From Pseudomonas sp. GM74 (lineage in GTDB: Bacteria; Pseudomonadota; Gammaproteobacteria; Pseudomonadales; Pseudomonadaceae), in assembly GCF_000282455.1 (NCBI RefSeq), contig NZ_AKJG01000048.1, positions 1 to 64,000 of the forward strand: a DNA stretch of 64,000 nucleotides. The letters run 5' to 3'. The position numbers and the translations under genes were made by a program. Below the pieces are notes generated by a model. It ran no database searches. It worked only from the letters and a program-made list of their open reading frames with translations, and was not told the DNA's origin. This document shows positions 30,988 to 41,055 of the stretch, one piece after another (position 1 is the stretch's first letter; each line of letters opens with the position of its first letter).

Positions 30988-31798
30988 CGGCAAATCCCTT
31001 TCGCGTTTTCTGGAACCAGGCAAAGCCAAGCCATGAAAAGATCAATGCACCAGCAGAATAGCTCAGCAATACCAGGTAATTCGGCCCTTGCCCCCAAATC
31101 AACACAGCCCGTGCTTGCTCAATAATTGGCACAAGTGGATTCATCTGCATGATTTGTTGGTATTCGGCAGGCAATGACGAAACGGAATAAAATATTCCCG
31201 AGAGAAACATCAGCATTGTAATCACGACACCGATGACTTGCGTAATATCACGCAAATACACTCCCAGCGAAGCCAGAGCCCAAGAGACCCCCATCGAAAA
31301 CATCAATAAAGGCAACATGACAAAAGGCATAAACAACGCAGTTGAATGAGGCACGCCGAAGAACACGGAATAAAACACCAGCCACACGACAATACTAATT
31401 AAACTGTGAAACAGCGCAGCGCCCATCGACACCCAAGGAAGAACCTCTAATGGGAAAACAACTTTTTTCACATAGTTCACATTCGACAGTATCAAGCTTG
31501 GTGCACGCCCGACGCACTCCGAGAACACGTTAAAAACAATCAGACCGGCAAACAACACCAGGGCATATTCCGTTTTAGATCCGTCCTCGTGTCCTCCCCA
31601 TCTTGCATTGAAGACAACGCTGAATACAAAGGTATAAACCCCAAGCATTAATATCGGGTTAAACAACGACCAAAACAAACCAAGACTGGAGCCCCGATAA
31701 CGACCCAATATTTCTCGCTTGGTAAGCGCGGCAATCAGTGCGCGGTTTCGCCAGAAACTGGCAACCATTTCTATAGGGGAAGTCGAAAAATGTTGCAT
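30977..31798 (-). CDS. wzm: O-polysaccharide ABC exporter, permease subunit
   Basis: ABC-2 type inner-membrane permease of 273 residues with six predicted helices and the family motif KREILGRYRGSSLGLFWSL just before the first helix. With Wzt it moves the completed glycan to the periplasm for ligation to lipid A-core. No Wzx, Wzy or Wzz gene is present nearby, which fits an ABC-transporter-dependent O-antigen. Its ATG overlaps the rfbC stop (TAATG), so the genes are translationally coupled. Confidence 0.93.
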   Translation of the reverse strand: MQHFSTSPIEMVASFWRNRALIAALTKREILGRYRGSSLGLFWSLFNPILMLGVYTFVFSVVFNARWGGHEDGSKTEYALVLFAGLIVFNVFSECVGRAPSLILSNVNYVKKVVFPLEVLPWVSMGAALFHSLISIVVWLVFYSVFFGVPHSTALFMPFVMLPLLMFSMGVSWALASLGVYLRDITQVIGVVITMLMFLSGIFYSVSSLPAEYQQIMQMNPLVPIIEQARAVLIWGQGPNYLVLLSYSAGALIFSWLGFAWFQKTRKGFADVL

Positions 31799-32343
31799 TA
31801 ACCAAACACCTCAGCTTGCGCCAACAAAGCACCCTGTGCATCTTTTGCAGACAGTGCCGGGGGCTCATTGATCGGCCAATCGATCCCCAGTGCCGGGTCA
31901 TCCCAACGTATGCACCGCTCATGGGATGGCGCGTAGAAGTCCGTGGTCTTGTAAAGGAATTCCGCGGTGTCCGAGAGCACGACAAATCCATGGGCGAAAC
32001 CTTCGGGCACCCATAGCTGATGCTTGTTTTGCGCGGACAAATAGGCGCCGACCCACTGCCCGAATGTCGCGGAGTCACGACGAATGTCAACGGCCACATC
32101 AAACACTTCGCCCTGGACGACGCGTACGAGTTTCCCCTGGGGCTGTTGTACCTGATAGTGCAGGCCGCGCAATACACCCCTGGTTGAGCGAGAGTGATTG
32201 TCCTGTACGAAATGAACGGAACGCCCCACTACCTCTTCAAAAGCGCGCTGATTGAAACTTTCAAAGAAGAACCCGCGCGGGTCACCAAACACTTTAGGTT
32301 CGAACAGCACAACATCGGAGATGGCTAACGGGGTGGCTTTCAT
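31798..32343 (-). CDS. rfbC: dTDP-4-dehydrorhamnose 3,5-epimerase
   Basis: Cupin-fold enzyme of 181 residues; third step of dTDP-L-rhamnose synthesis. Family motifs are clear: LFEPKVFGDPRGFFFESFN at the N-terminus, FVQDNHSRSTRGVLRGLHYQ with the catalytic histidine, and VPEGFAHGFVVLSD. The start ATG at 32343 follows from homology ([11 protein letters not shown]) and overlaps the rfbA stop (TGATG), so the long upstream extension of the frame is not used. Confidence 0.95.
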   Translation of the reverse strand: MKATPLAISDVVLFEPKVFGDPRGFFFESFNQRAFEEVVGRSVHFVQDNHSRSTRGVLRGLHYQVQQPQGKLVRVVQGEVFDVAVDIRRDSATFGQWVGAYLSAQNKHQLWVPEGFAHGFVVLSDTAEFLYKTTDFYAPSHERCIRWDDPALGIDWPINEPPALSAKDAQGALLAQAEVFG

Positions 32344-33227
32344 CAGTAAATCGTCTCCTGCAGGAGACGCTTGAGATATTGGCCATAGCCGTTTTTCGAA
32401 AGCGGAGCAGCGAGATTTTCGAGCTGTTCGGCATCGATCCACTTCTGGCGGAAGGCAATCTCCTCCGGGCATGCGACTTTGAGACCCTGGCGATGCTCAA
32501 GTGTGGCAATGAAGTGACTGGCTTCCAGGAGTGAGTCGTGGGTGCCCGTGTCCAGCCAGGCGTAACCGCGGCCCATGATTTCCACGGACAGGTTGCCTTG
32601 CTCCAGATAAATGCGGTTAAGGTCAGTAATTTCCAGTTCGCCACGGGGCGACGGCTTGATGCTTTTGGCAATCTCGACAACTTGCTTGTCGTAGAAGTAC
32701 AGACCGGTCACGGCGTAGTTCGATTTTGGCTTGAGCGGCTTCTCTTCCAGGCTGATCGCCTTGCCCTGAGCATCGAACTCCACCACCCCGTAACGTTCCG
32801 GGTCGTTGACGTGGTAGGCAAAAACACTGGCCCCGTCGACCCGTTCCATGGCGCTCTGCAACAGTTCGTTGAAATGGTGGCCGTGATAGATGTTGTCGCC
32901 CAGCACCAAGGCGGACGGATCGTTACCGATGAAGTCCTCACCGATGATGAATGCCTGCGCCAGGCCATCCGGCGACGCCTGCACCGCATAGGAAATGTTC
33001 AAGCCCCAACGAGCGCCATCCCCTAGCAGTTGCTCGAATCGCGGGGTGTCTTGCGGTGTGGAAATGATCAGGATATCGCGGATACCGGCCAGCATCAGGG
33101 TGCTCAGCGGGTAGTAGATCATCGGTTTGTCGTATACCGGCAGCAACTGCTTGGAGATCGCCAATGTTGCAGGGTGCAGTCGAGTTCCCGAGCCGCCGGC
33201 CAGGATGATTCCTTTACGATTGAACAT
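32343..33227 (-). CDS. rfbA: Glucose-1-phosphate thymidylyltransferase
   Basis: First enzyme of the dTDP-L-rhamnose pathway, making dTDP-glucose from dTTP and glucose-1-phosphate. The 294-residue protein shows the nucleotidyltransferase signature [32 protein letters not shown], and [11 protein letters not shown]. Its start (ATG at 33227) is 2 bp past the rfbD stop. Length and motifs are standard for RmlA. Confidence 0.96.
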   Translation of the reverse strand: MFNRKGIILAGGSGTRLHPATLAISKQLLPVYDKPMIYYPLSTLMLAGIRDILIISTPQDTPRFEQLLGDGARWGLNISYAVQASPDGLAQAFIIGEDFIGNDPSALVLGDNIYHGHHFNELLQSAMERVDGASVFAYHVNDPERYGVVEFDAQGKAISLEEKPLKPKSNYAVTGLYFYDKQVVEIAKSIKPSPRGELEITDLNRIYLEQGNLSVEIMGRGYAWLDTGTHDSLLEASHFIATLEHRQGLKVACPEEIAFRQKWIDAEQLENLAAPLSKNGYGQYLKRLLQETIY

Positions 33228-33229
33228 AT

Positions 33230-34126
33230 TCACTTCTCTAGAATTTCTGTAAGCATCCGTGCCACACCGACTCGCCAATCAGGCAGGCTCAGCGCGAAGG
33301 CGTTTCGCAGTTTATGAGTATTGAGGCGGGAGTTGTACGGGCGTTTTGCTGGCGTTGGGTATGCTTCAGTACCAATCGCTCCGACCTGCGTCGGGGAGAC
33401 CTTCAAGTCCACGCCTGCCAGCTCGGCTCGTTCGAGCACAAAGCGCGCATAGCGACACCAGGTGGTTTCACCGCAGGCCGCAAGATGGTAGAGCCCGCTC
33501 AGTTCAGGGCTTGCGACGGTGCTGCGCACAGCATGGGCAGTGACGTCGGCCAACAGCTCTGCCCCGGTCGGTGCACCGAACTGATCGTCGATGACGTTCA
33601 AGCTCTCGCGCTCACGGGCCAGGCGCAGCATGGTCCTGGCGAAGTTGTTGCCTCGCGCGGCATACACCCAACTGGTACGGAAAATCAGGTGCGTGCAGCC
33701 ACTGGCCTGAATCGCCTGCTCGCCCGCGAGTTTGCTGGAGCCATAGACACTCAACGGTGCGACCGGATCACTTTCCTGCCAAGGGGTTTCACCGTCGCCG
33801 GCGAATACATAGTCCGTGGAGTAATGCACCAACAAGGCATTCAGAGCCAACGCTTCCCGGGCCAGTACTGCCGGCGCTTCGGCATTCACCCGATGCGCCT
33901 GCTGCGATTCGCTTTCAGCCTTGTCGACAGCGGTATACGCCGCGGCATTGACAATAACGTCGGGCGCAAAGCGCTGTACGGTGGCGGCGAGCCCCCCCAG
34001 GTCATTCAGATCGCCACAGTAATCCGGGCTGCGGGAGTCCAGTGCGAGCAACTCACCCAGCGGGGCAAGACTGCGTTGCAACTCCCACCCGACCTGGCCG
34101 TTTTTACCGAGCAATAGAATTTTCAT
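33230..34126 (-). CDS. rfbD: dTDP-4-dehydrorhamnose reductase
   Basis: Final step to dTDP-L-rhamnose. SDR-type protein of 298 residues with [14 protein letters not shown] at the N-terminus, [16 protein letters not shown] and the YxxxK motif in [13 protein letters not shown], and [14 protein letters not shown]. Start ATG at 34126 overlaps the rfbB stop by 4 bp (ATGA). Gene order B-D-A-C is a common arrangement. Confidence 0.96.
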   Translation of the reverse strand: MKILLLGKNGQVGWELQRSLAPLGELLALDSRSPDYCGDLNDLGGLAATVQRFAPDVIVNAAAYTAVDKAESESQQAHRVNAEAPAVLAREALALNALLVHYSTDYVFAGDGETPWQESDPVAPLSVYGSSKLAGEQAIQASGCTHLIFRTSWVYAARGNNFARTMLRLARERESLNVIDDQFGAPTGAELLADVTAHAVRSTVASPELSGLYHLAACGETTWCRYARFVLERAELAGVDLKVSPTQVGAIGTEAYPTPAKRPYNSRLNTHKLRNAFALSLPDWRVGVARMLTEILEK

Positions 34127-35193
34127 GCAGTACGTCCGGCGTAGTTTTTCTCCACCCACTGAAGATAAGCACCCGACTGGATATTGCTGACCCAATCCTG
34201 ATTATCCAGGTACCACTGGACGGTTTTACGGATACCGGTTTCGAAGGTTTCTGCCGGTTTCCAGCCCAGTTCGCGCTCAAGCTTGCGAGCGTCGATGGCA
34301 TAACGGCGGTCATGCCCGGGGCGATCGGTCACGTAGGTGATTTGTGCGTTGTAAGGCTGGCCGTCGGCGCGCGGACGCATTTCGTCGAGCAAGGCGCAGA
34401 CCGTGTGCACGATGTCCAGGTTAGGCTTTTCGTTCCAGCCGCCCACGTTATAGACCTCACCCACGATGCCGGCTTCCAGCACGCGACGAATGGCGCTGCA
34501 GTGGTCTTTGACATACAGCCAGTCACGAATCTGCTGGCCATCACCGTAGACAGGCAATGTCTTGCCAGCCAGTGCGTTGACGATCATCAGCGGAATGAGT
34601 TTTTCCGGGAAGTGGTACGGCCCGTAGTTGTTCGAGCAGTTGGTCGTCAGTACCGGCAGACCATAGGTGTGATGGTAGGCACGTACCAGATGGTCACTGG
34701 CGGCCTTGCTGGCCGAGTAAGGACTGTTCGGCTCGTACTGGTGGCTCTCGCTGAACGCGGCTTCATCCTTGGCCAGCGAGCCATAGACTTCGTCGGTAGA
34801 CACATGCAGGAAGCGAAACGACTGCTGCGCATCGGATGCCAGGCCCTTCCAGTAAGCGCGCACGGCTTCCAGCAAGCGGAACGTACCAACGATGTTGGTC
34901 TCAATGAAGTCTTCCGGACCATGAATGGAGCGATCAACGTGCGACTCGGCGGCGAAGTTCAGGATCGCGCGAGGTTGATGCTCTTCCAGCAGGCGAGTCA
35001 CCAGGGCGCTGTCACCAATATCACCACGCACAAATACGTGCCGCTCGTTACCGGCCAGGCTGCTGAGGTTATCCAGGTTGCCTGCATAGGTCAGCTTGTC
35101 CAGATTGACCACAGTCTCATCAGACTGAGCCAGCCAGTCCAATACGAAGTTCGCACCGATGAAACCTGCACCGCCAGTTACTAAGATAGTCAT
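34123..35193 (-). CDS. rfbB: dTDP-glucose 4,6-dehydratase
   Basis: Converts dTDP-glucose to dTDP-4-keto-6-deoxyglucose. The 356-residue extended SDR has [41 protein letters not shown], and the YxxxK pair in [14 protein letters not shown], with [12 protein letters not shown]. It starts 4 bp after the stop of the upstream glycosyltransferase gene, so the L-rhamnose genes are transcribed from further upstream. Confidence 0.96.
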   Translation of the reverse strand: MTILVTGGAGFIGANFVLDWLAQSDETVVNLDKLTYAGNLDNLSSLAGNERHVFVRGDIGDSALVTRLLEEHQPRAILNFAAESHVDRSIHGPEDFIETNIVGTFRLLEAVRAYWKGLASDAQQSFRFLHVSTDEVYGSLAKDEAAFSESHQYEPNSPYSASKAASDHLVRAYHHTYGLPVLTTNCSNNYGPYHFPEKLIPLMIVNALAGKTLPVYGDGQQIRDWLYVKDHCSAIRRVLEAGIVGEVYNVGGWNEKPNLDIVHTVCALLDEMRPRADGQPYNAQITYVTDRPGHDRRYAIDARKLERELGWKPAETFETGIRKTVQWYLDNQDWVSNIQSGAYLQWVEKNYAGRTA

Positions 35194-35197
35194 TGAT

Positions 35198-36181
35198 TTA
35201 GATCTTTTTCAGTAAAGTTGCGAGGATCAGCCCCAGGTTTCCAGCGACCGTCTGCCGGTACAGACCGGCACGCTTGAAACCCAGAATCCTTGGTAAAAGT
35301 GGTTTGCTACGCGCCGCCTTGAATTGATCAAGCTTCACCCGATGCTCTTGGCTCAATCGATGACGCATAGATTCCAAAGCATGAATATTTTGAGTATTCC
35401 ATTCGTAAAAAAGCCCCCTGAACGCCATGCGCAAGCGCTTGAGGCGTGCCAACCAACTGGAGTTGGTCCCTACCACGTTTTCATTGTGCTGACGGTATAG
35501 CACCGTTGGTACAGGGTCGTAGTGCACTGCGCCACCCGCACCGGAAATCAACTGATACGCCCACCAGTCATGCGAAGGCACATTCAGATTGTCGCCTGCT
35601 TCTTGCAGCAACGCGCGTGCGGCCTGGTTAAATACCATTGTGTTGCCCCCCCCGATATTTTGCACGAGCGCATTGGAAAAATGCGGCGCAAGAGCAAATT
35701 TTGGAGAGTAGCCAAAAGAAAAACCCGACTCACAAATCAGTTCGGTACGCCCACAGTAAAGGGCCGGCACACCTTCCGGGGCTGACTTCAACCAGGCTAT
35801 TGCCTTCTCGAGTTTTTCTTGCTTCCAGATATCGTCCTGATCAGCCCACGCATAGAAGTCTGCGTGAATGTCTGTCCGACAAGTGAGCGAAAGGAAGTTT
35901 GCGACGAAGCCTCGGCCAGGCCCCTCGATAACCTGGAGACGCCCCGTCCCCCACTGAGCCGTTGTGGCTTGAAGGATGTCCAGCGTCCGGTCCTGGGAGC
36001 CATCGTCCGAGACATAGACAGTCCAGTCACAATGAGACTGCTGCTGAAATGACTCAAGCTGCTCGGCTAAAAACGATTCTCCATTGTAGGAACACATCAA
36101 TATTGCGACTTTTTCAGTTCGGCAATCACTCAACGTGGTACCGGCGCAAGAATGAAGAAAGCTGGATCCCAAGATGCCCAC
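35198..36181 (-). CDS. GT2 glycosyltransferase (rhamnosyltransferase-like)
   Basis: Cytoplasmic family 2 transferase of 327 residues: [34 protein letters not shown], and the DxD-like [10 protein letters not shown]; the later [11 protein letters not shown] and [11 protein letters not shown] are typical of RfbF/WbbL-type rhamnosyltransferases. L-rhamnose as donor fits the adjacent rfbBDAC genes (inference). I chose the GTG at 36181 because GAAGGAG lies five bases before it; an ATG seven codons upstream (36202) lacks a ribosome site. First gene of the minus-strand island. Confidence 0.82.
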   Translation of the reverse strand: MGILGSSFLHSCAGTTLSDCRTEKVAILMCSYNGESFLAEQLESFQQQSHCDWTVYVSDDGSQDRTLDILQATTAQWGTGRLQVIEGPGRGFVANFLSLTCRTDIHADFYAWADQDDIWKQEKLEKAIAWLKSAPEGVPALYCGRTELICESGFSFGYSPKFALAPHFSNALVQNIGGGNTMVFNQAARALLQEAGDNLNVPSHDWWAYQLISGAGGAVHYDPVPTVLYRQHNENVVGTNSSWLARLKRLRMAFRGLFYEWNTQNIHALESMRHRLSQEHRVKLDQFKAARSKPLLPRILGFKRAGLYRQTVAGNLGLILATLLKKI

Positions 36182-36666
36182 AAAATCTCCTTCCGTGTAC
36201 ATGACAGGTGTAATGTCAATTAGTACTTCTTTATTAAAATCAACACGATAAGGATTCGAATCGTTTTCAGAGCTTGATTATTCAGGCAGTGCAAGAGGAG
36301 TCACTACCGCACATCCGAACTCCCACACAACATCCCAAGCAACGCTGCCACCCGGCCATCAGCGGTATCTCCACTGGGCCTGGACTGCGTTCTTGAGCAC
36401 GACCTTCTTGGCTTTCAGCCTGATTTAGGTGAGGTTTCGAACATCCCGCATGCAAACTCCATGTAAAAAGAACTCAAATTTTAAAGCAAAATGCAGGCCA
36501 ACAAGGGCACTGAAGCCTGAGACGACATAAATCCGACACAGGGTCACCACTGTGGTCTCAGGGCATTAACGGGGACGAATCGTACTACAAAGCTGTAACA
36601 AAGTTCCCACATTACCGAAAGAAAGATCGCCGTTCGGCGGTCTTTTTTCCTAGCCAGCGGGACAGC
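36182..36666. other. Intergenic region, 485 bp, upstream of the island operon
   Basis: Presumably contains the promoter of the whole minus-strand island. The 100 bp nearest the first gene are A/T-rich. In the middle, a minus-strand frame reads LKAKKVVLKNAVQAQWRYR then stop, which looks like the tail of a degraded gene. No JUMPstart/ops element and no convincing -35/-10 pair were found. Confidence 0.4.
36617..36653 (-). terminator. Terminator of lpxO
   Basis: AAAGATCGCCG-TTC-GGCGGTCTTTTTT hairpin 14 bp past the lpxO stop, with A and T runs on both sides. On the minus strand the downstream arm ends in TCTTTCTTTC. Confidence 0.75.
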
Positions 36667-37605
36667 TCAGACAAACAGCCAATAGACAAGCAAACCAAGT
36701 ACCGCTATGGCCAGAACCGGCCGCAAAACGCGATACGCCTTGGGGTTACGACGTTTCCAATGCTTGACCACGCCACTGAATTTATCGCTGGAGTTCTTGC
36801 TCCAGGCGTAGACCTGGTTGATCCCGCCCACACGCTCGTCGTCCAGGTTCTGAGGGGCGGTGGCGCGGCCCAGCCAGGCGCTGATACTGCGATTGATGCG
36901 GGTCATGAAGCGATTGCTCAGCGGACGTTCGATATCGCAGAACAGGATGACGCGGGTCTTTTGCGTTTCATTCTTGACCCAGTGCACGTAGGTCTCGTCG
37001 AACATAACGTCTTCACCATCGCGCCAGGCGTAAACCTGGCCGTCGACAAAGATGCGGCAATCATCGGAATTGGGGGTGGAGAGACCCAAGTGATAACGCA
37101 GGGAACCGCCAAACGGATCACGATGCGGGTTGAGGTGGCTGCCGCCCGGTAGCAGCGCGAACATGGCGCCTTTGACGCAGGGAATGCTGTTGACCAGTTC
37201 CACGGTTTTCGGACACAAGGCTTCGGCAGAGGGCAGCGGTTTGTCATACCACTTGAGATAGAAACGCTTCCAGCCCTTCTTGAAAAACGAACCAAAACCG
37301 GCGTCGTTGTTCTTTGCCGCCGCGCGGATATACCCCTCGTCGAACAAATGCATCGCTTCGTCGCGAATCACCTCCCAGTTGTCCTTGAGTACATCCAGCT
37401 CCGGGAACTTGCTGCGATCCAGATACGGTTTCGAAGGCACACCGGAAAACAGGTACATCAAGGCGTTATAGGGGGCGAAAAGTGCAGAATGGTTAACGAA
37501 CTGGCGCAAAACCGGCAGGCGCGCCTTGCCGCGCAAATGCACATAGAGGGTGCTACCGAAAAACAGCAACAACAGCGAGGCCTTCGCGGCAACCGATAAG
37601 GTCAT
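36667..37605 (-). CDS. lpxO: Lipid A 2-hydroxylase LpxO (aspartyl/asparaginyl beta-hydroxylase family)
   Basis: Fe(II)/2-oxoglutarate dioxygenase that hydroxylates secondary acyl chains of lipid A. The 312-residue protein has a membrane helix at each end (residues 5-22 and the C-terminal LAIAVLGLLVYWLFV), the iron ligand motif in HLNPHRDPFGGSLRYHLGL, and the distal histidine in MFDETYVHWVKNET. Start ATG at 37605 has AAAGGAG upstream. Its place next to a polysaccharide island and cysK is consistent with surface modification. Related family members act on other substrates, so LpxO is strongly but not absolutely supported. Confidence 0.88.
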   Translation of the reverse strand: MTLSVAAKASLLLLFFGSTLYVHLRGKARLPVLRQFVNHSALFAPYNALMYLFSGVPSKPYLDRSKFPELDVLKDNWEVIRDEAMHLFDEGYIRAAAKNNDAGFGSFFKKGWKRFYLKWYDKPLPSAEALCPKTVELVNSIPCVKGAMFALLPGGSHLNPHRDPFGGSLRYHLGLSTPNSDDCRIFVDGQVYAWRDGEDVMFDETYVHWVKNETQKTRVILFCDIERPLSNRFMTRINRSISAWLGRATAPQNLDDERVGGINQVYAWSKNSSDKFSGVVKHWKRRNPKAYRVLRPVLAIAVLGLLVYWLFV

Positions 37606-37868
37606 CAACAACTCCTTTGAAGATATACGACACTGCACCACGCCTATTGCCCGACGCGGCTACCTGCATGATAAAGACTACCGCCCGGTGAAAACCTGCA
37701 CTTTTCAACATTCAATGTTAATGAAAGTGCAACAAAGCACTCATTAACATAAGGTGCCTGAACCCTGGCTGATGCAAATCCATAATCAGCCGGACCCGAT
37801 CAATGGATCGCAACCAGCGACAACACCTCAGCCATCTCCGCCAGCCACGACCCGCCAATGTTCAGCGC

Positions 37869-38843
37869 TTACTGCTGATTCTCCTGTTCGGTAAACAGGT
37901 CACTGAACAGCATGCTCGACAGGTAACGCTCACCGGAATCCGGCAGGATCACGACGATGGTCTTGCCTTGCATTTCCGGGGTCTCGGCCAGCCGAACGGC
38001 CACTGCCATGGCGGCGCCGCAGGAAATCCCGCACAAGATTCCCTCCTCCCGCATCAAGCGCAAGGCCATGGCCTTGGACTCTTCGTCACTGACCAGTTCC
38101 ACCCGATCAACGATCGACAAGTCGAGGTTCTTCGGCACGAAACCGGCACCGATGCCCTGGATCTTGTGCGGGCTTGGCTTGATTTCTTCACCGGCCAGGG
38201 CCTGGGTGATCACCGGCGACACCGCTGGCTCCACCGCCACCGAGAGTATCGGTTTGCCCTGGGTATTCTTGATATACCGTGAAACCCCGGTGATGGTTCC
38301 ACCGGTTCCGACGCCTGCCACCAGCACGTCGACCGCGCCGTCGGTATCGTTCCAGATTTCCGGGCCGGTGGTTTTTTCGTGGATGGCCGGGTTGGCCGGG
38401 TTGTCGAATTGCGCCGGCATGAAGTACTTCGACGGGTCGCCGGCAACGATTTCAGCGGCCCTCTCGATCGCGCCCTTCATGCCTTTGGCCGGCTCGGTCA
38501 ACACCAGTTCGGCGCCCAGAGCCTTGAGCACCTTGCGGCGCTCGATACTCATGGACGCCGGCATGGTCAGCATCAGTTTGTAGCCACGGGCGGCGGCCAC
38601 GAAGGCCAGGCCGATGCCGGTATTGCCGGAGGTGGGTTCGACGATGGTCATGCCCGGTTTGAGTTTGCCGCTGCTCTCGGCATCCCAGATCATGTTCGCG
38701 CCGATCCGGCACTTGACCGAGTAACCCGGATTGCGCCCTTCGATCTTGGCCAGGATGGTCACACCACGCGGCGCAATGCGATTGATCTGCACCAGCGGCG
38801 TGTTGCCGATGGAGTGGGCGTTGTCAACGAAAATGCGGCTCAT
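37869..38843 (-). CDS. cysK: Cysteine synthase A
   Basis: PLP-dependent O-acetylserine sulfhydrylase of 324 residues; makes cysteine from O-acetylserine and sulfide. Motifs: [12 protein letters not shown], the PLP lysine in [14 protein letters not shown], the substrate loop [12 protein letters not shown], and the phosphate-binding [13 protein letters not shown]. The ATG at 38843 is the homology start; the open frame continues 56 codons upstream without support. Divergent from the next gene with 130 bp between starts. Belongs to core sulfur assimilation and is not obviously tied to the sulfate-activation genes 20 kb away. Confidence 0.93.
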   Translation of the reverse strand: MSRIFVDNAHSIGNTPLVQINRIAPRGVTILAKIEGRNPGYSVKCRIGANMIWDAESSGKLKPGMTIVEPTSGNTGIGLAFVAAARGYKLMLTMPASMSIERRKVLKALGAELVLTEPAKGMKGAIERAAEIVAGDPSKYFMPAQFDNPANPAIHEKTTGPEIWNDTDGAVDVLVAGVGTGGTITGVSRYIKNTQGKPILSVAVEPAVSPVITQALAGEEIKPSPHKIQGIGAGFVPKNLDLSIVDRVELVSDEESKAMALRLMREEGILCGISCGAAMAVAVRLAETPEMQGKTIVVILPDSGERYLSSMLFSDLFTEQENQQ

Positions 38844-38973
38844 GGCTGGGTCCTTAACGACAGCATTGAAATAGGGCATCAAGGTAAGCCCTCTTGCCCG
38901 CAGGCGTCCAGTCAGGTCGAACGTCCGCTTATCAGTGCAGTCAATGGCTTTAGATCGCCAGAGATTTGCCGCC

Positions 38974-40050
38974 ATGAAACGTCGATACAGTTGGCCCCTG
39001 GGGACCCTCATCGGCCTCGTTATGTTGCTGATAGCGCTCCATATCGCCTCGCCCTATCTGGTGCGCGACTACCTCAATGAGCGGCTGGCGAACATGGGTG
39101 ACTACCGCGGCCAGATCACCGACGTGGACCTGGCCCTTTGGCGCGGCGCCTACAAAATCAACGGACTGAAAGTCGTCAAGATCGATGGCAAGGTACCAGT
39201 ACCTTTCGTCAACGCGCCGCTGGTCGACCTATCGGTCAGTTGGCGTTCGCTGTGGTACGACCATGCGGTGGTGGCCGAGGTGCAGTTCATCAATCCTGAG
39301 GTCAACTTCGTCGACGGCGGGGCCAACAAGCAAAATTCCCAGACCGGCGAAGGCACCGACTGGCGTGCTCAATTAGGCAAGTTGCTGCCAATTACCCTGA
39401 ACGAAGTGCGGATCAGCGACGGCAAGATCAGTTTTCGCAACTTCAACTCCAAACCGCCCGTAAACATGAATGCCACAAAAGTGGATGCCTACATCTATAA
39501 CCTGACCAACGTGGTCGACACCAAAGGCAAGCGTGATGCGCGCTTCGAAGGCAAAGCCCTGCTGCTGGGGCACGCGCCACTGGAAACCACAGCCACTTTC
39601 GACCCCTTGAGCGACTTCGAAGACTTCGAGTTTCGCCTGCGCACCACGGATATCGAGCTAAGGCGCTTGAACGACTTCGCCGCGGCCTATGGCAAGTTCG
39701 ACTTCAATGCCGGCCATGGCGACGTGGTGATCGAAGCCTCGGCCAGCAAGGGGCGACTGACCGGCTACATCAAGCCGCTGCTACGCGATGTCGACGTGTT
39801 CAACTGGCAGCAGGATGTGGAAAACAAGGACAAAGGACTGTTCCGCTCGATTTGGGAAGCCCTCGTCGGTGGTACCGAGACCGTGTTGAAAAACCAGGGC
39901 AAAAACCAGTTTGCGACACGGGTCGAACTCAAGGGCAACGTGCATCAGAAAGATGTCAGCGCATTCCAGGCTTTTTTGCAGATTTTACGCAATGGATTCG
40001 TCCAGGCGTTCAATGCGCATTATGAGCGACCCAAGCCGGAGGCAGGCTGA
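38974..40050 (+). CDS. DUF748-like / AsmA-related membrane-anchored protein
   Basis: 358 residues with one N-terminal membrane helix ([20 protein letters not shown]) and a long beta-rich periplasmic portion containing [30 protein letters not shown] and [12 protein letters not shown]. These are typical of DUF748/AsmA-like proteins, some of which help move lipids or shape the outer membrane. The exact role is unknown. ATG at 38974 preferred because it begins just before the helix. Monocistronic by spacing. Confidence 0.75.
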   Translation: MKRRYSWPLGTLIGLVMLLIALHIASPYLVRDYLNERLANMGDYRGQITDVDLALWRGAYKINGLKVVKIDGKVPVPFVNAPLVDLSVSWRSLWYDHAVVAEVQFINPEVNFVDGGANKQNSQTGEGTDWRAQLGKLLPITLNEVRISDGKISFRNFNSKPPVNMNATKVDAYIYNLTNVVDTKGKRDARFEGKALLLGHAPLETTATFDPLSDFEDFEFRLRTTDIELRRLNDFAAAYGKFDFNAGHGDVVIEASASKGRLTGYIKPLLRDVDVFNWQQDVENKDKGLFRSIWEALVGGTETVLKNQGKNQFATRVELKGNVHQKDVSAFQAFLQILRNGFVQAFNAHYERPKPEAG

Positions 40051-40197
40051 GTCACCAAGTGACGCCCCATTCAGAGACTGAATAAGCCGTCTGCGTTCAC
40101 AGTCGACCGGGCAGCGCGTTATAGTCGGGGCTGACCCTTTTATTGCCCCCCCCGCCCTGCCTCGTTCAGGTCGGCGTTACCGTTCGAGGATTAGCAG

Positions 40198-41043
40198 ATG
40201 AAGTTCGAAGGCACCCAGGCCTACGTCGCCACCGATGACCTGAAGCTGGCGGTCAACGCCGCCATCACCCTGGAGCGGCCGTTGCTGGTCAAGGGCGAAC
40301 CGGGCACCGGCAAGACCATGCTCGCCGAGCAACTGGCCGAATCCTTTGGCGCCAAGCTGATCACCTGGCACATCAAGTCCACCACCAAGGCTCACCAGGG
40401 CCTGTACGAGTACGACGCGGTCAGCCGTCTGCGCGACTCGCAACTGGGCAACGAAAAAGTCCACGACGTTCGTAACTACCTGAAAAAGGGCAAGCTCTGG
40501 GAGGCCTTCGAATCCGAAGAGCGGGTCATCCTGCTGATCGACGAAATCGACAAGGCCGACATCGAGTTCCCCAACGACCTGCTGCAAGAACTCGACAAGA
40601 TGGAGTTCTACGTTTACGAGATCGACGAGACCATCAAGGCCAAAAAACGTCCGATCATCATCATTACCTCCAACAACGAGAAAGAGCTGCCGGACGCCTT
40701 CCTGCGCCGCTGCTTCTTCCACTACATCGCCTTCCCCGACCGCACCACCCTGCAAAAGATCGTTGACGTGCACTACCCGGACATCAAGAAAGACCTGGTC
40801 AGCGAAGCGCTGGATGTGTTCTTCGACGTGCGCAAGGTGCCGGGCCTGAAGAAGAAGCCGTCGACCTCCGAGTTGGTGGACTGGCTGAAGCTGCTGATGG
40901 CCGACAACATCGGCGAAGCGGTGCTGCGCGAACGCGATCCGACCAAGGCCATCCCGCCGCTGGCCGGCGCCTTGGTGAAGAACGAACAGGACGTGCAACT
41001 GCTTGAGCGCCTGGCGTTCATGAGCCGTCGCGGCACCCGCTAA
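40198..41043 (+). CDS. MoxR-family AAA+ ATPase
   Basis: 281 residues with Walker A GEPGTGKTMLAEQLA near residue 34, Walker B VILLIDEIDKAD near 110, sensor 1 IIITSNNEKELPD and the arginine-finger region AFLRRCFFHYI. MoxR ATPases act as chaperones that assemble or activate enzyme complexes, working with a VWA partner. Start ATG with GAGGA upstream. The partner is 12 bp downstream, giving a two-gene operon. Confidence 0.92.
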   Translation: MKFEGTQAYVATDDLKLAVNAAITLERPLLVKGEPGTGKTMLAEQLAESFGAKLITWHIKSTTKAHQGLYEYDAVSRLRDSQLGNEKVHDVRNYLKKGKLWEAFESEERVILLIDEIDKADIEFPNDLLQELDKMEFYVYEIDETIKAKKRPIIIITSNNEKELPDAFLRRCFFHYIAFPDRTTLQKIVDVHYPDIKKDLVSEALDVFFDVRKVPGLKKKPSTSELVDWLKLLMADNIGEAVLRERDPTKAIPPLAGALVKNEQDVQLLERLAFMSRRGTR

Positions 41044-41055
41044 GAGGCTGATGCC

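Noticed and set aside
36182-36666. JUMPstart/ops element (RfaH recruitment) expected before an O-antigen operon
   Set aside because: GGCGGTAGCGTG or a near match was not found on either strand in this gap.
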